DNA of 64,000 bases from DATAES01 sp036493595 (GCA_036493595.1 DASXPN010000123.1:1-64000), one strand, 5' to 3'. Shown: positions 52,970 to 62,696, counted from the stretch's first letter. The notes: generated by a model not told the origin, from the sequence alone. A program made the numbers and translations.

Positions 52970-53761
52970 TCAGCCCTTGTGGTATTGCGCGATGCGTGCG
53001 AACTCGTCGGGATCGAGGCTCGCGCCACCGACAAGGGCGCCGTCGATGTCACGTTCGGCCATGAGGTCGACGATGTTCTCGGCCTTCACCGATCCGCCGT
53101 ACTGCACGCGCACCGACGACGCGGTGCCTGTGTCGTAGAGCCGTTCGACGTCGCCGCGCACGAGCGCGCACACCGCCTGCGCGTCGTCAGGCGAGGCCGT
53201 GCGACCGGTGCCGATGGCCCAGATCGGCTCGTAGGCGACGACCATCGACGCCACTTGCTCCGCCTTCAGACCGGCGAGGCCGGCCTCGATCTGGCCGACG
53301 ATCTTCGACTCGGTGGCGCCGGCCTCGCGCTCGTCGAGCGTCTCACCGACGCACATGATCGGGACCATCTCGTGACGGAGGATCGCCTTCACCTTGCGGT
53401 TCACGTCCGCATCGGTCTCGCCGAAAAGCTCACGGCGCTCCGAGTGGCCGGCGATGACGTAACGCACCTCGAGCTTCGCGAGGAACGCCGGGCTCACCTC
53501 ACCGGTGAGCGCGCCCTTGTCCTCCCAATGGCAGTTCTGCGCGCCGAGCGCGATCTCGGTGGCCTTCTGGTCGGCCAGGGTCACCTGCGCCGAACGCAGA
53601 TCCGTGAACGGCGGGTGGATCGAGACGTCGACCGCGTCGAAGTCGGGCGCGGTCAGGAGATAGGCGAGCTTCTGCACGGCTCGGATCGCCTCGAAGTGAT
53701 CGAGGTTCATCTTCCAGTTGCCACTGATCAGTGGCTTGCGTCCGTTGCCCGCGGGAGTCAT
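52970..53761 (-). CDS. tpiA: Triose-phosphate isomerase
   Basis: The 263-residue TIM-barrel enzyme interconverts dihydroxyacetone phosphate and glyceraldehyde 3-phosphate. Family marks are NWKMNL, the catalytic histidine in IAGHSERRELFGE, and the catalytic glutamate in AYEPIWAIGTG. Start overlaps the pgk stop (ATGA). Confidence 0.97.
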   Translation of the reverse strand: MTPAGNGRKPLISGNWKMNLDHFEAIRAVQKLAYLLTAPDFDAVDVSIHPPFTDLRSAQVTLADQKATEIALGAQNCHWEDKGALTGEVSPAFLAKLEVRYVIAGHSERRELFGETDADVNRKVKAILRHEMVPIMCVGETLDEREAGATESKIVGQIEAGLAGLKAEQVASMVVAYEPIWAIGTGRTASPDDAQAVCALVRGDVERLYDTGTASSVRVQYGGSVKAENIVDLMAERDIDGALVGGASLDPDEFARIAQYHKG

Positions 53762-54858
53762 CGCCTGCCCTCCCGCAGTGCTTCGAGCCCCGGAAGGTCA
53801 CCGAGCTCCAACAGTTCGAGTGACGCGCCGCCGCCGGTCGAGATCCAATCGACGCCAGACGTCATGTCGAAGCGCGCGAGCGCCGCCGCGCTGTCACCAC
53901 CGCCGACGACGGTGAAGGCTCTGGTGTCGACCACGGCCTGCGCCACCGTGCGCGTGCCGGCCGCGAAGCGATCGTCCTCGAACACACCCATCGGACCGTT
54001 CCAGAACACCGTGCGCGCCTCGAAGATGACGTCGGTGAACTCCGCCGCGCTACCGGGGCCGATGTCGAGACCCTTCCATCCATCGGGGATGGTCGTGCCG
54101 AGCTGGCGCACGTCGCCCGATGGTCCGAGGGCGGTCACGTCGCTCGGCAAGTGGATCGGCTTGTCCTGTTCGAGCAGACGTGCGCACGTCTCGATCTGAT
54201 CGCGCTCGCACAGCGAGTCGCCGATGTGGTGGCCCTGCGCGGCGAGGAACGTGAAGCACATGCCGCCCCCGATCACGAGCTGGTCGACCACCTTCAACAG
54301 CGCGTCGATCACGCCGATCTTGTCGGACACCTTCGCCCCACCGAGCACGGCGACGAATGGACGCGACGGGTTGTCGCGCAGACCGAGGAGGACGTCGACC
54401 TCCTTCGCGAGCAGACGGCCGGCCGCGCTCGGAAGTCGCGCGGGCGGGCCGACGATCGAACCGTGGGCGCGATGGGACGCGCCGAACGCGTCATTGACGT
54501 AGGCATCGAAGCCCTCGACCAGTCGATCGACGAACGCAGGATCGTTCGCCTCTTCGCCCGGGTCGTAGCGCAGGTTCTCCATCAGCTCGACACCGGGCGC
54601 GAGCTCGGCGAGCCGACGCCGTACAGGCTCGACGGAGTACTTCGGATCGGGCTTGCCCTTCGGCCGGCCGAGATGCGTGCACGCGGTGACCTGCGCGCCA
54701 TGCGATTGCAACCACTCGATGGTCGGCAACGCGGCCCGCAACCGCAGGTCGTCGGTGATACGGCCGTCCTCGAGAGGCACGTTGAAGTCGGCGCGCAGCA
54801 GCACCCGCTTCCCCTCGACGACCGGTAGGTCTTCGAGGACCGGAAGTGTCGTGCTCAC
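53758..54858 (-). CDS. pgk: Phosphoglycerate kinase
   Basis: A 366-residue PGK, shorter than the usual ~390-400. Signatures RADFNVPLEDGRITDD, HLGRPKGKPDPKYS, and VGGGDSAAALARF near the end. GTG start at 54858 overlaps the gap stop (GTGA). It makes ATP from 1,3-bisphosphoglycerate in glycolysis. Confidence 0.97.
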   Translation of the reverse strand: MSTTLPVLEDLPVVEGKRVLLRADFNVPLEDGRITDDLRLRAALPTIEWLQSHGAQVTACTHLGRPKGKPDPKYSVEPVRRRLAELAPGVELMENLRYDPGEEANDPAFVDRLVEGFDAYVNDAFGASHRAHGSIVGPPARLPSAAGRLLAKEVDVLLGLRDNPSRPFVAVLGGAKVSDKIGVIDALLKVVDQLVIGGGMCFTFLAAQGHHIGDSLCERDQIETCARLLEQDKPIHLPSDVTALGPSGDVRQLGTTIPDGWKGLDIGPGSAAEFTDVIFEARTVFWNGPMGVFEDDRFAAGTRTVAQAVVDTRAFTVVGGGDSAAALARFDMTSGVDWISTGGGASLELLELGDLPGLEALREGRR

Positions 54859-55868
54859 GCCTGGTTGGCGCGGCCGATGATCACGGACAGGTCGACGAGA
54901 CGGTTCGAGTAGCCCCACTCGTTGTCGTACCAGCCGAACACCTTGACCATGTTGCCGATGGCCTGCGTCAACGGCGAGTCGAACGTGCAAGATGCGGGCG
55001 AACCGACGATGTCCGACGACACGATCGGATCCTCGTTGTAGACGAGGACGTCGGCGAGCGGCCCGCTCCCCGCGGCGGCCCGAAACGCCTCGTTGATCTC
55101 GTCCACACTCGCCTCGCGGCCGAGCAGCCCGGTGAAGTCCGTGATCGATCCGTCTTGTACCGGGACTCGCATCGCCTGGCCGTCGAGCTTTCCCTTCATC
55201 GACGCCATCACCAGGCTCGTGGCGCGAGCGGCGCCCGTCGATGCCGGCACGATGTTGGCCGCCGCGGCCCGGGCGCGCCGGAGATCCTTGTGCACGAGGT
55301 CGAGCAGGTTCTGGTCGTTCGTGTACGCGTGGATCGTCGTCATGAGGCCCCGCTCGACGCCGAAGGCGTCGTCGAGCACCTTGATCATCGGGACGAAACA
55401 GTTGGTCGTGCACGACGCGTTCGACACCACGAGGTGCTTGCCGGGATCGAAGTCACCGTCGTTCACGCCCACGACGAATGTGGCGTCGACGTCGCTGGCG
55501 GGGGCGGAGATGATGACGCGCGGCGCGCCCGCTTCGAGGTGGGCGGCCGCCTTCTCGCGGTCGGTGAACACACCGGTCGACTCGACGACCACGTCGACGC
55601 CGAGATCACCCCACGGCAATGCCTTCGGATCCCGCTCCGCGAACACCTTGATGGTCGACGAACCGACCGCGATGCCGTCGCCCGTGACCTTGACCTCGTC
55701 GGGCAGGATGCCGTGGGTGCTGTCGTACTTCAGCAGGTGGGCGTTGATCTCGGATGACGTGAGGTCGTTGACGGCGACCACTTCCACGTCGGCTCCGCCT
55801 TTGCGGGCAGCACGCAGGTAGTTGCGCCCGATGCGCCCGAAGCCGTTGATGCCGACACGTACTGCCAT
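54855..55868 (-). CDS. gap: Glyceraldehyde-3-phosphate dehydrogenase
   Basis: The 337-residue enzyme begins VGINGFGRIGRNYLRAA (NAD binding) and has the catalytic cysteine in SNASCTTNC. A perfect AGGAGG (55874-55879) lies five bases upstream of the ATG. It heads gap-pgk-tpiA. The preceding gene is yvcK; whiA, which sits between yvcK and gap in most Actinobacteria, is missing. Confidence 0.97.
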   Translation of the reverse strand: MAVRVGINGFGRIGRNYLRAARKGGADVEVVAVNDLTSSEINAHLLKYDSTHGILPDEVKVTGDGIAVGSSTIKVFAERDPKALPWGDLGVDVVVESTGVFTDREKAAAHLEAGAPRVIISAPASDVDATFVVGVNDGDFDPGKHLVVSNASCTTNCFVPMIKVLDDAFGVERGLMTTIHAYTNDQNLLDLVHKDLRRARAAAANIVPASTGAARATSLVMASMKGKLDGQAMRVPVQDGSITDFTGLLGREASVDEINEAFRAAAGSGPLADVLVYNEDPIVSSDIVGSPASCTFDSPLTQAIGNMVKVFGWYDNEWGYSNRLVDLSVIIGRANQA

Positions 55869-55899
55869 CGATTCCTCCTGAGGGTCCTTGGTGGCGACG

Positions 55900-56799
55900 T
55901 TACTCAGCGGGCCCGGATCGCCCCAAGAGCGCCGCCAGTGCTTCGCCCAGTAGTACCGGGTCGTGCGCGAGCCCGTGGGGGCGGGCCACGGGCCGGCTGA
56001 CGACCTCGACGTCGGGCTGCCCGGGCAGCGCACCCGGGTGGCACACGACGACGTCGGGCTCCACTCCGTGATCGCGTAGCGCCGCCACATGGGCGGCGAC
56101 GTCGTACCCGTCGGTCTCTGGCACTTGCTGTCGGAGGTTGCAGACGTAGACCACCTGCGCGCTCGAGGTCGCGACGGTCGCGCGCATCGCGGGGAGCGCG
56201 AGCGCGGCGAGCACGCTCGTGTACAACGAGCCGGGCCCGAGCACGATCTGGTCGGCATCGAGCACGGCATCGACCACACCCGGCGCGAGCGGCGCGTCCG
56301 CGGGTTGCAGCGCGACGTGCTTGATGCCGCGACTGCGCTGCACTGCGACCTGGCCCTCGACTCGCCCGTCGTCCGTGTCGGCCATCAAGACCAGCGGCGC
56401 CTCCGTCACCGGGACGACCTTTGCCGGCGAGCCGACGAGACGGGTCAGCTCCGCGATCGCGGCGGTGAATCCCATTCGGTCGGCCAGCGCGACGATGATC
56501 AGGTTGCCGAACGCGTGACCGTCGAGCACGCCGGAGAACCGGTACTCGAGGATCTCCGACAACCGCGAGGTCGGATCAGCCAGTGACGACAGGCACCGGC
56601 GGATGTCGCCCATCGCCGGTAGGCCGGTAGCCGCCCGCAGCCGCCCACTCGATCCCCCGTCGTCCGCGACCGACACGATGCCGGTCAGCTCACCCGCGTA
56701 GCTCCTCGCCGCCCGCAACGTGGCCGCCAGCCCATGGCCGCCGCCGATCCCGACGACGCGCGCTCGCTCACCTGTCGACCTCGCGTCACCTGTCGACAT
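55900..56799 (-). CDS. yvcK: Gluconeogenesis factor YvcK-like (CofD-like) protein
   Basis: A 299-residue CofD-fold protein: GIGGGHGLAATLRAAR at residues 17-32, the 'VADDGGSSGRLR' motif near residue 45 and GPGSLYTSVLAALALPA near 190. YvcK proteins are needed for growth on gluconeogenic carbon sources and affect cell-envelope function; they bind UDP-sugars. Start overlaps the rapZ gene end by 14 bases. Confidence 0.93.
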   Translation of the reverse strand: MSTGDARSTGERARVVGIGGGHGLAATLRAARSYAGELTGIVSVADDGGSSGRLRAATGLPAMGDIRRCLSSLADPTSRLSEILEYRFSGVLDGHAFGNLIIVALADRMGFTAAIAELTRLVGSPAKVVPVTEAPLVLMADTDDGRVEGQVAVQRSRGIKHVALQPADAPLAPGVVDAVLDADQIVLGPGSLYTSVLAALALPAMRATVATSSAQVVYVCNLRQQVPETDGYDVAAHVAALRDHGVEPDVVVCHPGALPGQPDVEVVSRPVARPHGLAHDPVLLGEALAALLGRSGPAE

Positions 56800-57634
56800 C
56801 GCGGTGGACCACCGTGGGATCGAGGTCGTGCGCCTTGAGCAAACGGGCCAACTCCTCCGCGATCACGACGGAGCGATGACGTCCTCCCGTGCAGCCGAGC
56901 GCGACCCGCAGGTACGACTTGCCCTCCCGCACGAAGCCCGGCAACAGCAGCTCGAACATCCCGTCGAGGTCGGAGAGGAACCTCGTCGTGTCGGGTTGCG
57001 CGAGGACGTAGTCACGAACGGGCGCGTCGCGTCCGGTGAGCGGGCGCAGGTCGTCGACCCAGTGCGGGTTGGGAAGGAAGCGGCAGTCGAACACCATGTC
57101 GACATCGATGGGGAGCCCGTGCTTGTAGCCGAACGACACCACGCTGACCTGGATACCCGCATCGGATGAGTCGCCGGAGAAGAGCTCGACGATCCAGCCC
57201 CGTAGCTGGTGCACGTTGAGGTCACTCGTGTCGACGACGACATCGGCCTCGGCCTTCAGCGGTTCGAGCAACGTGCGCTCGAGCTCGATGCTCGCTTCGA
57301 GCGTCGGCGCCCCGAGCGGATGGCGGCGGCGAGTGTTCTCGTAGCGTCGCACGAGCACGTCGGTCGAGGCGTCGAGGAACAGGATCCGCACCCGTTGCGC
57401 AGTGGCCCGCAGCGCTTCCAGCGCCGGCCGGATCTCTTCGTCGTAGTCGGCCCCTCGCAGCACGAGCGCGGCCCGATCGTGGGTGCTGCCCGGATCGGCG
57501 ACCAGTTCCGCGAGCTTCGGTATCAATACGGGCGGCACATTGTCGATGACAAACCATCCGAGATCCTCGAGATGGTCGGCCGCCTGCGACCGGCCCGCGC
57601 CCGACAGCCCGGTGATGACCACGAACTCACTCAT
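56786..57634 (-). CDS. rapZ: RapZ-like nucleotide-binding protein
   Basis: A 282-residue RapZ/YvcJ family protein with Walker A GLSGAGRSQA at residues 9-18, Walker B-like LFLDAST and the C-terminal RapZ region ALGCTGGRHRSVVIAEELA. In Actinobacteria the family is linked to YvcK. ATG at 57634 is used; the longer open frame upstream has no homology. Confidence 0.93.
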   Translation of the reverse strand: MSEFVVITGLSGAGRSQAADHLEDLGWFVIDNVPPVLIPKLAELVADPGSTHDRAALVLRGADYDEEIRPALEALRATAQRVRILFLDASTDVLVRRYENTRRRHPLGAPTLEASIELERTLLEPLKAEADVVVDTSDLNVHQLRGWIVELFSGDSSDAGIQVSVVSFGYKHGLPIDVDMVFDCRFLPNPHWVDDLRPLTGRDAPVRDYVLAQPDTTRFLSDLDGMFELLLPGFVREGKSYLRVALGCTGGRHRSVVIAEELARLLKAHDLDPTVVHRDVDR

Positions 57635-57700
57635 ATGCCTGACCGAAACCGTATCCGTGAGGTCGCCGATGCCCGCAGACCCCGCCGTTAGGGTGACGCC

Positions 57701-58723
57701 GTGAGCAGGTCGGCGGCCGCACCGTCGACGCGGGCGGCCAAGCCCTTGTGGGCGAGTCGCGGGTTCATCGGGACGTGCATCCTCGTGATGATCGTGCTCT
57801 ACGGCGTCGCGGTGCCCCAGCGCGGGACGTACGGCCATTTCGACCACTTCGCCTTCCAGAAGACGGTCGAGCTGATGGATCACGGCGAGAACTACTACGA
57901 CGCCTTCCGCGACGCGTTCGGCGTCGAGCGCGACCCGCCGAGCGAGGCGCGGGACTTCCGGCCGCCCCTGCCGTTCCTCGTGTGGCGGGCGCTGCCGTAC
58001 AACCAGCTCTACAACGGCTACCTCGTGCTCGTGGTCGGCGTCACGAGCCTCATCCTCTTGTTCGCGGCGCGGTACCCGATCGCGGTCGTGCCCGTGACGC
58101 TGTTCTTGTTGATCGCGGGACGAATACCCGGCTCCCCCACCACCGAGGAATGGTTGCTGGCCGAGGTCTGGACGGTGCCGCTGATCGCGGGGAGCTTGCT
58201 CGCGTGGAAGTACCGGCGATGGTGGTGGGCCGCCGCGCTGGCCGCTCTCGCGGCGCTGACCCGCGAGCTGACCTTCCCCGTTCTCGTCATGGGTCTGGTG
58301 CTCGCGCACCGGCGCGGCCTACCTCGTAAGCCGTGGCTCGTCTGCGGCGGCGCGACGATCGCCGCGCTGGTCGCGCACTTCGCCATCGCCGCGCACCACA
58401 CCGTGGCGACGGGTCAAGAGGCCAAGTTCTTCGGCAGCGGTGAAGGGCTGACGTCGATACTCCACATGGTCGACTGGGTGCTGCCCAACCCCGAGGTGCT
58501 CGGCCTGCTGCTGTGGGTGATCGCGCTCGTCTACCTCACCCGCCATTCCGAGTACTGGCTGCTGTGGCCGATCATGCTCGTGCCCCTCGCCGGCTTCGTG
58601 GCCAACCGGCCCTACTGGGGTCTGATGTTCGAGCCGTTCATGGTGCTGTTCGCCGCGGAAGCGGTGATCGACGGGTTCGTCAAGCGGTCGCGATCGGGTT
58701 CGCGCGCGCCAGCAGCAACATGA
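57701..58723 (+). CDS. Polytopic membrane protein, hypothetical
   Basis: A 340-residue protein from GTG 57701 with about eight helices and tryptophan- and tyrosine-rich loops (DFRPPLPFLVWRALPYNQLY). Such topology and loops occur in GT-C and other envelope glycan enzymes, but no catalytic motif is firm. It is divergent from rapZ, and its 3' end overlaps the methyltransferase gene by 44 bases. Confidence 0.7.
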   Translation: MSRSAAAPSTRAAKPLWASRGFIGTCILVMIVLYGVAVPQRGTYGHFDHFAFQKTVELMDHGENYYDAFRDAFGVERDPPSEARDFRPPLPFLVWRALPYNQLYNGYLVLVVGVTSLILLFAARYPIAVVPVTLFLLIAGRIPGSPTTEEWLLAEVWTVPLIAGSLLAWKYRRWWWAAALAALAALTRELTFPVLVMGLVLAHRRGLPRKPWLVCGGATIAALVAHFAIAAHHTVATGQEAKFFGSGEGLTSILHMVDWVLPNPEVLGLLLWVIALVYLTRHSEYWLLWPIMLVPLAGFVANRPYWGLMFEPFMVLFAAEAVIDGFVKRSRSGSRAPAAT

Positions 58724-59423
58724 GCCGCGGGATGGTGGCGGCCGCCTCGTACTCCGTCGCCCGCGCGAGGAAGCCCGGCGGTGGGACCGGCTCCTCCATC
58801 CGCTCGATGACGAGGCCGTTCGCCACGAGCGCGTTGACGTACCGGCTCAGGGGTCGATGGATGAAGGGGATGAACACCCCCTTCTCCACCTCCTCGAGCG
58901 TCTCGTCCTCGATGAGGTAGTCGCCGATGCGCCAGTACTGCTCGGGTGGATCGAGGACCTGATCGTCGATCCACCCGCTGTTCGGTGTCTGCAGCAGCGG
59001 ATGGTTGAGGAAGAAGGCGAAGCGGCCGCCCGGTCGCAGGACGCGCGCCACCTCGGCGATCGCGTCGTCGACGTCGTGGATGTGCTCGAACACGAGACAG
59101 GCGACGACCGCGTCGAAACGGCCGTCGCGAAACGGCAACTTCGCGGCCGCGGCCCGCGCGTACGTGGGCCCTCCGCCGCGGGCGACCGCGACGTCGACCT
59201 GCGCCGCGGTGGGATCGATGCCGACGACGCGCCGTACACCGGGGAGCGAGTGGGCGAGCCGCGCCACCTGACCTTCTCCGCAGCCGACGTCGAGGATCTC
59301 GGTCGCACCCGACAGACACTCGGTCGCCAACGGCAGGATCTGTTCCTCGTATTCGGGATCGACGCCGTCGGTGAACCCGTCCTGCCACCAACCGGCGTGG
59401 GCCTCCCAATGGTCCGCGGTCAT
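58680..59423 (-). CDS. Class I SAM-dependent methyltransferase
   Basis: A 247-residue UbiE/type 11 methyltransferase: motif I ILDVGCGEGQVARLA at residues 43-57, motif II-like 'RFDAVVACLVFEHIHD', then 'VARVLRPGGRFAFFLNHPLL'. The start ATG overlaps the uvrC stop (ATGA), so it is translated with uvrC. The substrate is unknown. Confidence 0.85.
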   Translation of the reverse strand: MTADHWEAHAGWWQDGFTDGVDPEYEEQILPLATECLSGATEILDVGCGEGQVARLAHSLPGVRRVVGIDPTAAQVDVAVARGGGPTYARAAAAKLPFRDGRFDAVVACLVFEHIHDVDDAIAEVARVLRPGGRFAFFLNHPLLQTPNSGWIDDQVLDPPEQYWRIGDYLIEDETLEEVEKGVFIPFIHRPLSRYVNALVANGLVIERMEEPVPPPGFLARATEYEAAATIPRLMLLLARANPIATA

Positions 59424-61288
59424 CGCGCCGGGATCCCGTGCACCTTCTCGTACACGGCGTCGGCGACCGCGTCGGGCAGCCATGACAGTTCACGGAGCTG
59501 TTCGACCGACGCGTCCTTCACCGCTTTCACGCCACCGAGCTCCTTCACCAACCGCTTCCGCCTGGTCGGACCGAGTCCCGGCACGTCGTCGAGCACCGAC
59601 TTGGTCATGCGCTTGCCGCGCAGTTGGCGGTGGTACGTGACGGCGAAGCGGTGCGCTTCGTCCCGGATGCGCTGCAACAGGTACAACGCTTCGGATTGTC
59701 GCGGTATGCGGATGGGATCGGCGACGCCCGGTACGAACACCTCTTCGAAACGCTTGGCCAACGACGCGACCGGGATCTCCTGATCGAGACCGAGCTCCTC
59801 GAGCACGTCGACGGCGACGCTCAACTGCCCCTTGCCCCCGTCGACGAGCAGCAATTGCGGCGCGTAGGAGAAACGTCCCGTCCGCTCCGCGACGGGCTTG
59901 TCGCGATCGATGACGTACGCGGTGAGCCGGCGCGTCAACACCTCGCGCATCGCCGCGAAGTCGTCGTTGCCGGGGACGTCTTTGATCTTGAAGCGGCGAT
60001 AGTCGGACTTCTTCGGCAGCGCGTCTTCCATCACCACCATCGAACCGACGTAGTCCGAGCCTTGGATGTGGCTCATGTCGTAACACTCGATGCGCAACGG
60101 CGCGATCGGGAGGCCGAGACGGTCCTGCAACTCGTTCAGGGCTCGGGCGCGGCTGTTGTGGTCGGACGAGCGCCGCAACCGGTGGCGCACGAACTCTTCC
60201 TTCGCGTTCTGCGTCACCGTGTCCTGCAGTGTCCGCTTGTCACCGCGCTGCGGCACGCGGATCGACACGTTCGAGCCGCGGCACTCCGTGAGCCAGCGCT
60301 GGTACAGGTCGACGTCGTCGGGGTCCTCGGGGACGAGCACCTGCTTCGGCGGTCCGAGTGGGTTGTCGTCGTAGTACAAGCCCTCGAGGATCTTGCTCAC
60401 CATCTGCGCGGGTGACAGGTCCTCGGCCTTGTCGAGCACGAACCCCTTGCGGCCGACCACTCGACCCTTGCGCACGAAGAAGACCTGCACCGCCGCTTCG
60501 AGATCGTCGTCGGCGATACCGATCACGTCGAGGTCCTCGCTGCGCTCGGCCACCATCTGCTGGCGCTCGATGGCCTTGCGCACCGACTGCAAACGGTCGC
60601 GCATGCGTGCCGCCCGCTCGAACTCGAGCGCCTCGGACGCCTCGCGCATCTCGCTCTCGAGCCGCTTCACGATCGCGTCGGTCTCGCCGTCGAGGAATTC
60701 CAAGAGCTCGCTCACGAGCGCGTCGTAGGAAGGCTTGTCGATCTCGCCGACGCACGGCCCCGAGCACTTCTCGATGTGGAACAGCAGGCACGGCCGCCCT
60801 TGCCGGTGGTGATGGGCGAACTTGTTGTCGCTGCAGGTGCGGACGGGGAACGTCCGCAGCAGGAGGTCGAGCGTCTCGCGGATGGCGTAGGCGTGCCCGT
60901 ACGGGCCGAAGTAGCGCACCCCTTTCCGGCGCTGGCCCCGCATCACCATCGGGCGCGGCCACTCGTCGTCGAGCGTGACCGCGAGGAACGGGTAGCTCTT
61001 GTCGTCGCGCAACCGGACGTTGAACCGCGGCCGGTGCCGTTGTATGAGCGAGTACTCGAGCATCAGCGCCTCGACGTCGTTGCGGACCTGGATCCACTCG
61101 ACGGTCTCCGCGTTGGCCACCATCTGCGCGGTCCGCGGCGCCAGCGCGGAAGGCGACTGGAAGTAATTCGAGAGGCGTTGGCGCAGCGACTTCGCCTTGC
61201 CCACGTAGATCACCCGGCCGTCCGCGTCCTTGAACTGGTAGGAGCCGGGCGCGTCGGGGATCGTGCCGGCGGGCGGGCGTTGCAGCAT
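59420..61288 (-). CDS. uvrC: Excinuclease ABC subunit C
   Basis: The 622-residue UvrC makes both incisions around a lesion in nucleotide excision repair. The N-terminal GIY-YIG type nuclease is at residues 12-90 (GSYQFKDADGRVIYVGKAKS), a UVR domain near 205, a RNaseH-like nuclease with YDMSHIQGSDYVGSMV near 415, and C-terminal helix-hairpin-helix elements (LGPTRRKRLVKELGGVKAVK). Start ATG at 61288. Confidence 0.97.
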   Translation of the reverse strand: MLQRPPAGTIPDAPGSYQFKDADGRVIYVGKAKSLRQRLSNYFQSPSALAPRTAQMVANAETVEWIQVRNDVEALMLEYSLIQRHRPRFNVRLRDDKSYPFLAVTLDDEWPRPMVMRGQRRKGVRYFGPYGHAYAIRETLDLLLRTFPVRTCSDNKFAHHHRQGRPCLLFHIEKCSGPCVGEIDKPSYDALVSELLEFLDGETDAIVKRLESEMREASEALEFERAARMRDRLQSVRKAIERQQMVAERSEDLDVIGIADDDLEAAVQVFFVRKGRVVGRKGFVLDKAEDLSPAQMVSKILEGLYYDDNPLGPPKQVLVPEDPDDVDLYQRWLTECRGSNVSIRVPQRGDKRTLQDTVTQNAKEEFVRHRLRRSSDHNSRARALNELQDRLGLPIAPLRIECYDMSHIQGSDYVGSMVVMEDALPKKSDYRRFKIKDVPGNDDFAAMREVLTRRLTAYVIDRDKPVAERTGRFSYAPQLLLVDGGKGQLSVAVDVLEELGLDQEIPVASLAKRFEEVFVPGVADPIRIPRQSEALYLLQRIRDEAHRFAVTYHRQLRGKRMTKSVLDDVPGLGPTRRKRLVKELGGVKAVKDASVEQLRELSWLPDAVADAVYEKVHGIPAR

Positions 61289-61401
61289 GGCTGTCCCATG
61301 CTACGGGCGCCGATGCGGCGAACTGAGGTGCTCATTCGGTATCGTGCGAGGGACGCCGGCCTGGTCTCCGGCGACATATCCGTTCCAGGGACGACAACCC
61401 C

Positions 61402-62589
61402 GTGCTGGGCGACCAGGCTGTCCGCACCGTCCGCCAACTGGAGCGCCAGACCCATACGGGGGTTCAACCAATGTTGCGGCTCCAGTCACCGCTCCCCGAG
61501 CGGTACACATCGGCGGCGGCCGACCAGCTCGACGCGTGGATCTCCACGGCACGGGCACAACTCGGCGACCGCGTCTTCATCCTCGGCCATCACTACCAGC
61601 GTGACGAGGTCATGCAGTGGGCGGACGCCCGCGGCGACTCGTACCGGTTGTCGGTCCTCGCGCAGCAGCGGCCCGAGGCCGAGTTCATCGTGTTCTGCGG
61701 CGTGCACTTCATGGCCGAGTCGGCGGACGTGCTCACCGCGGACCACCAACGGGTCCTGCTCCCCGACCTCAACGCGGGCTGCTCGATGGCCGACATGGCC
61801 GACCTCGACGAGGTCGAGGAGGCATGGGAGAGCCTCGCCGCCATCACCGACATCGAGCGCGTGATCCCCATCACGTACATGAACTCGTCGGCCGCGTTGA
61901 AGGCGTTCGTCGGCCGCCACGGCGGGTCCGTGTGCACGTCGACCAACGCGCGCGCCGTGCTCGACTGGGCACTGGGCGATGCGGGCGGACGCCAGGTGCT
62001 GTTCTTCCCGGACCAGCATCTCGGTCGCAACACGGGCTACGACATGGGCTTCGACGAGACCGACATGCGGGTCTGGGATCCGCGCCGTGATCTCGGCGGT
62101 CTGACCGACGTGGACTGTAAGGCCGCCACCTTCCTGCTGTGGAAGGGGCACTGCTCGGTGCATCAACGCTTCCGGCCTGAGCACATCGCCGCCTTCCGCG
62201 CCGAGTACCCCGACGGGATCGTCATCGTCCACCCCGAGTGCGCGCACGACGTGTGCGAGCTCGCCGACCAGGTGGGCTCGACCGACTACATCATCCGAGC
62301 CGCCGGCGACGCGCCCGACGGCGCGGCGATCGCGGTCGGCACCGAGATCAATCTCGTACAGCGGCTCGCCCACGAGACGCCGGGCGGCAAGACCATCGTG
62401 TCCCTCGATCCGCTCATCTGCCCCTGCTCGACGATGTCCCGCATCGACGCCGCTCACCTGTGCTGGGTGCTCGAGAACCTCGTCGAGGGAAACGTCGTGA
62501 ACCGCATCACGGTCGACGACGGCACCGCCGACTGGGCCCGTGTCGCGCTGCAACGGATGCTCGACATCACGGAGGCACCGAGAGACTGA
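61402..62589 (+). CDS. nadA: Quinolinate synthase A
   Basis: A 395-residue (GTG start 61402) or 372-residue (ATG 61471) NadA. It condenses iminoaspartate and dihydroxyacetone phosphate to quinolinate for NAD synthesis and carries a [4Fe-4S] cluster; LGHHYQRDEV and FCGVHFMAESADVL mark the N-terminal domain. Cluster-cysteine candidates occur in LNAGCSMAD, PECAHDVC and ICPCS. nadB and nadC are not adjacent. Confidence 0.95.
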   Translation: MLGDQAVRTVRQLERQTHTGVQPMLRLQSPLPERYTSAAADQLDAWISTARAQLGDRVFILGHHYQRDEVMQWADARGDSYRLSVLAQQRPEAEFIVFCGVHFMAESADVLTADHQRVLLPDLNAGCSMADMADLDEVEEAWESLAAITDIERVIPITYMNSSAALKAFVGRHGGSVCTSTNARAVLDWALGDAGGRQVLFFPDQHLGRNTGYDMGFDETDMRVWDPRRDLGGLTDVDCKAATFLLWKGHCSVHQRFRPEHIAAFRAEYPDGIVIVHPECAHDVCELADQVGSTDYIIRAAGDAPDGAAIAVGTEINLVQRLAHETPGGKTIVSLDPLICPCSTMSRIDAAHLCWVLENLVEGNVVNRITVDDGTADWARVALQRMLDITEAPRD

Positions 62590-62626
62590 GGCCCACCCTC
62601 CCGCGCACACCCCTCCCCTCCCGCGC

Positions 62627-62672
62627 ACATTGTCGACTCAGCAACGGCACGCGGTGGCTCAGCCGACAATGT
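62627..62672. repeat. Hairpin A of the repeat block
   Basis: ACATTGTCG (62627-62635) pairs perfectly with CGACAATGT (62664-62672). The loop side is 28 bases. It overlaps a 14-mer copy and lies 38 bases after nadA, so it may also act as its terminator. Confidence 0.75.
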
Positions 62673-62696
62673 GTCGACGGGGTGACGACGTGACCG

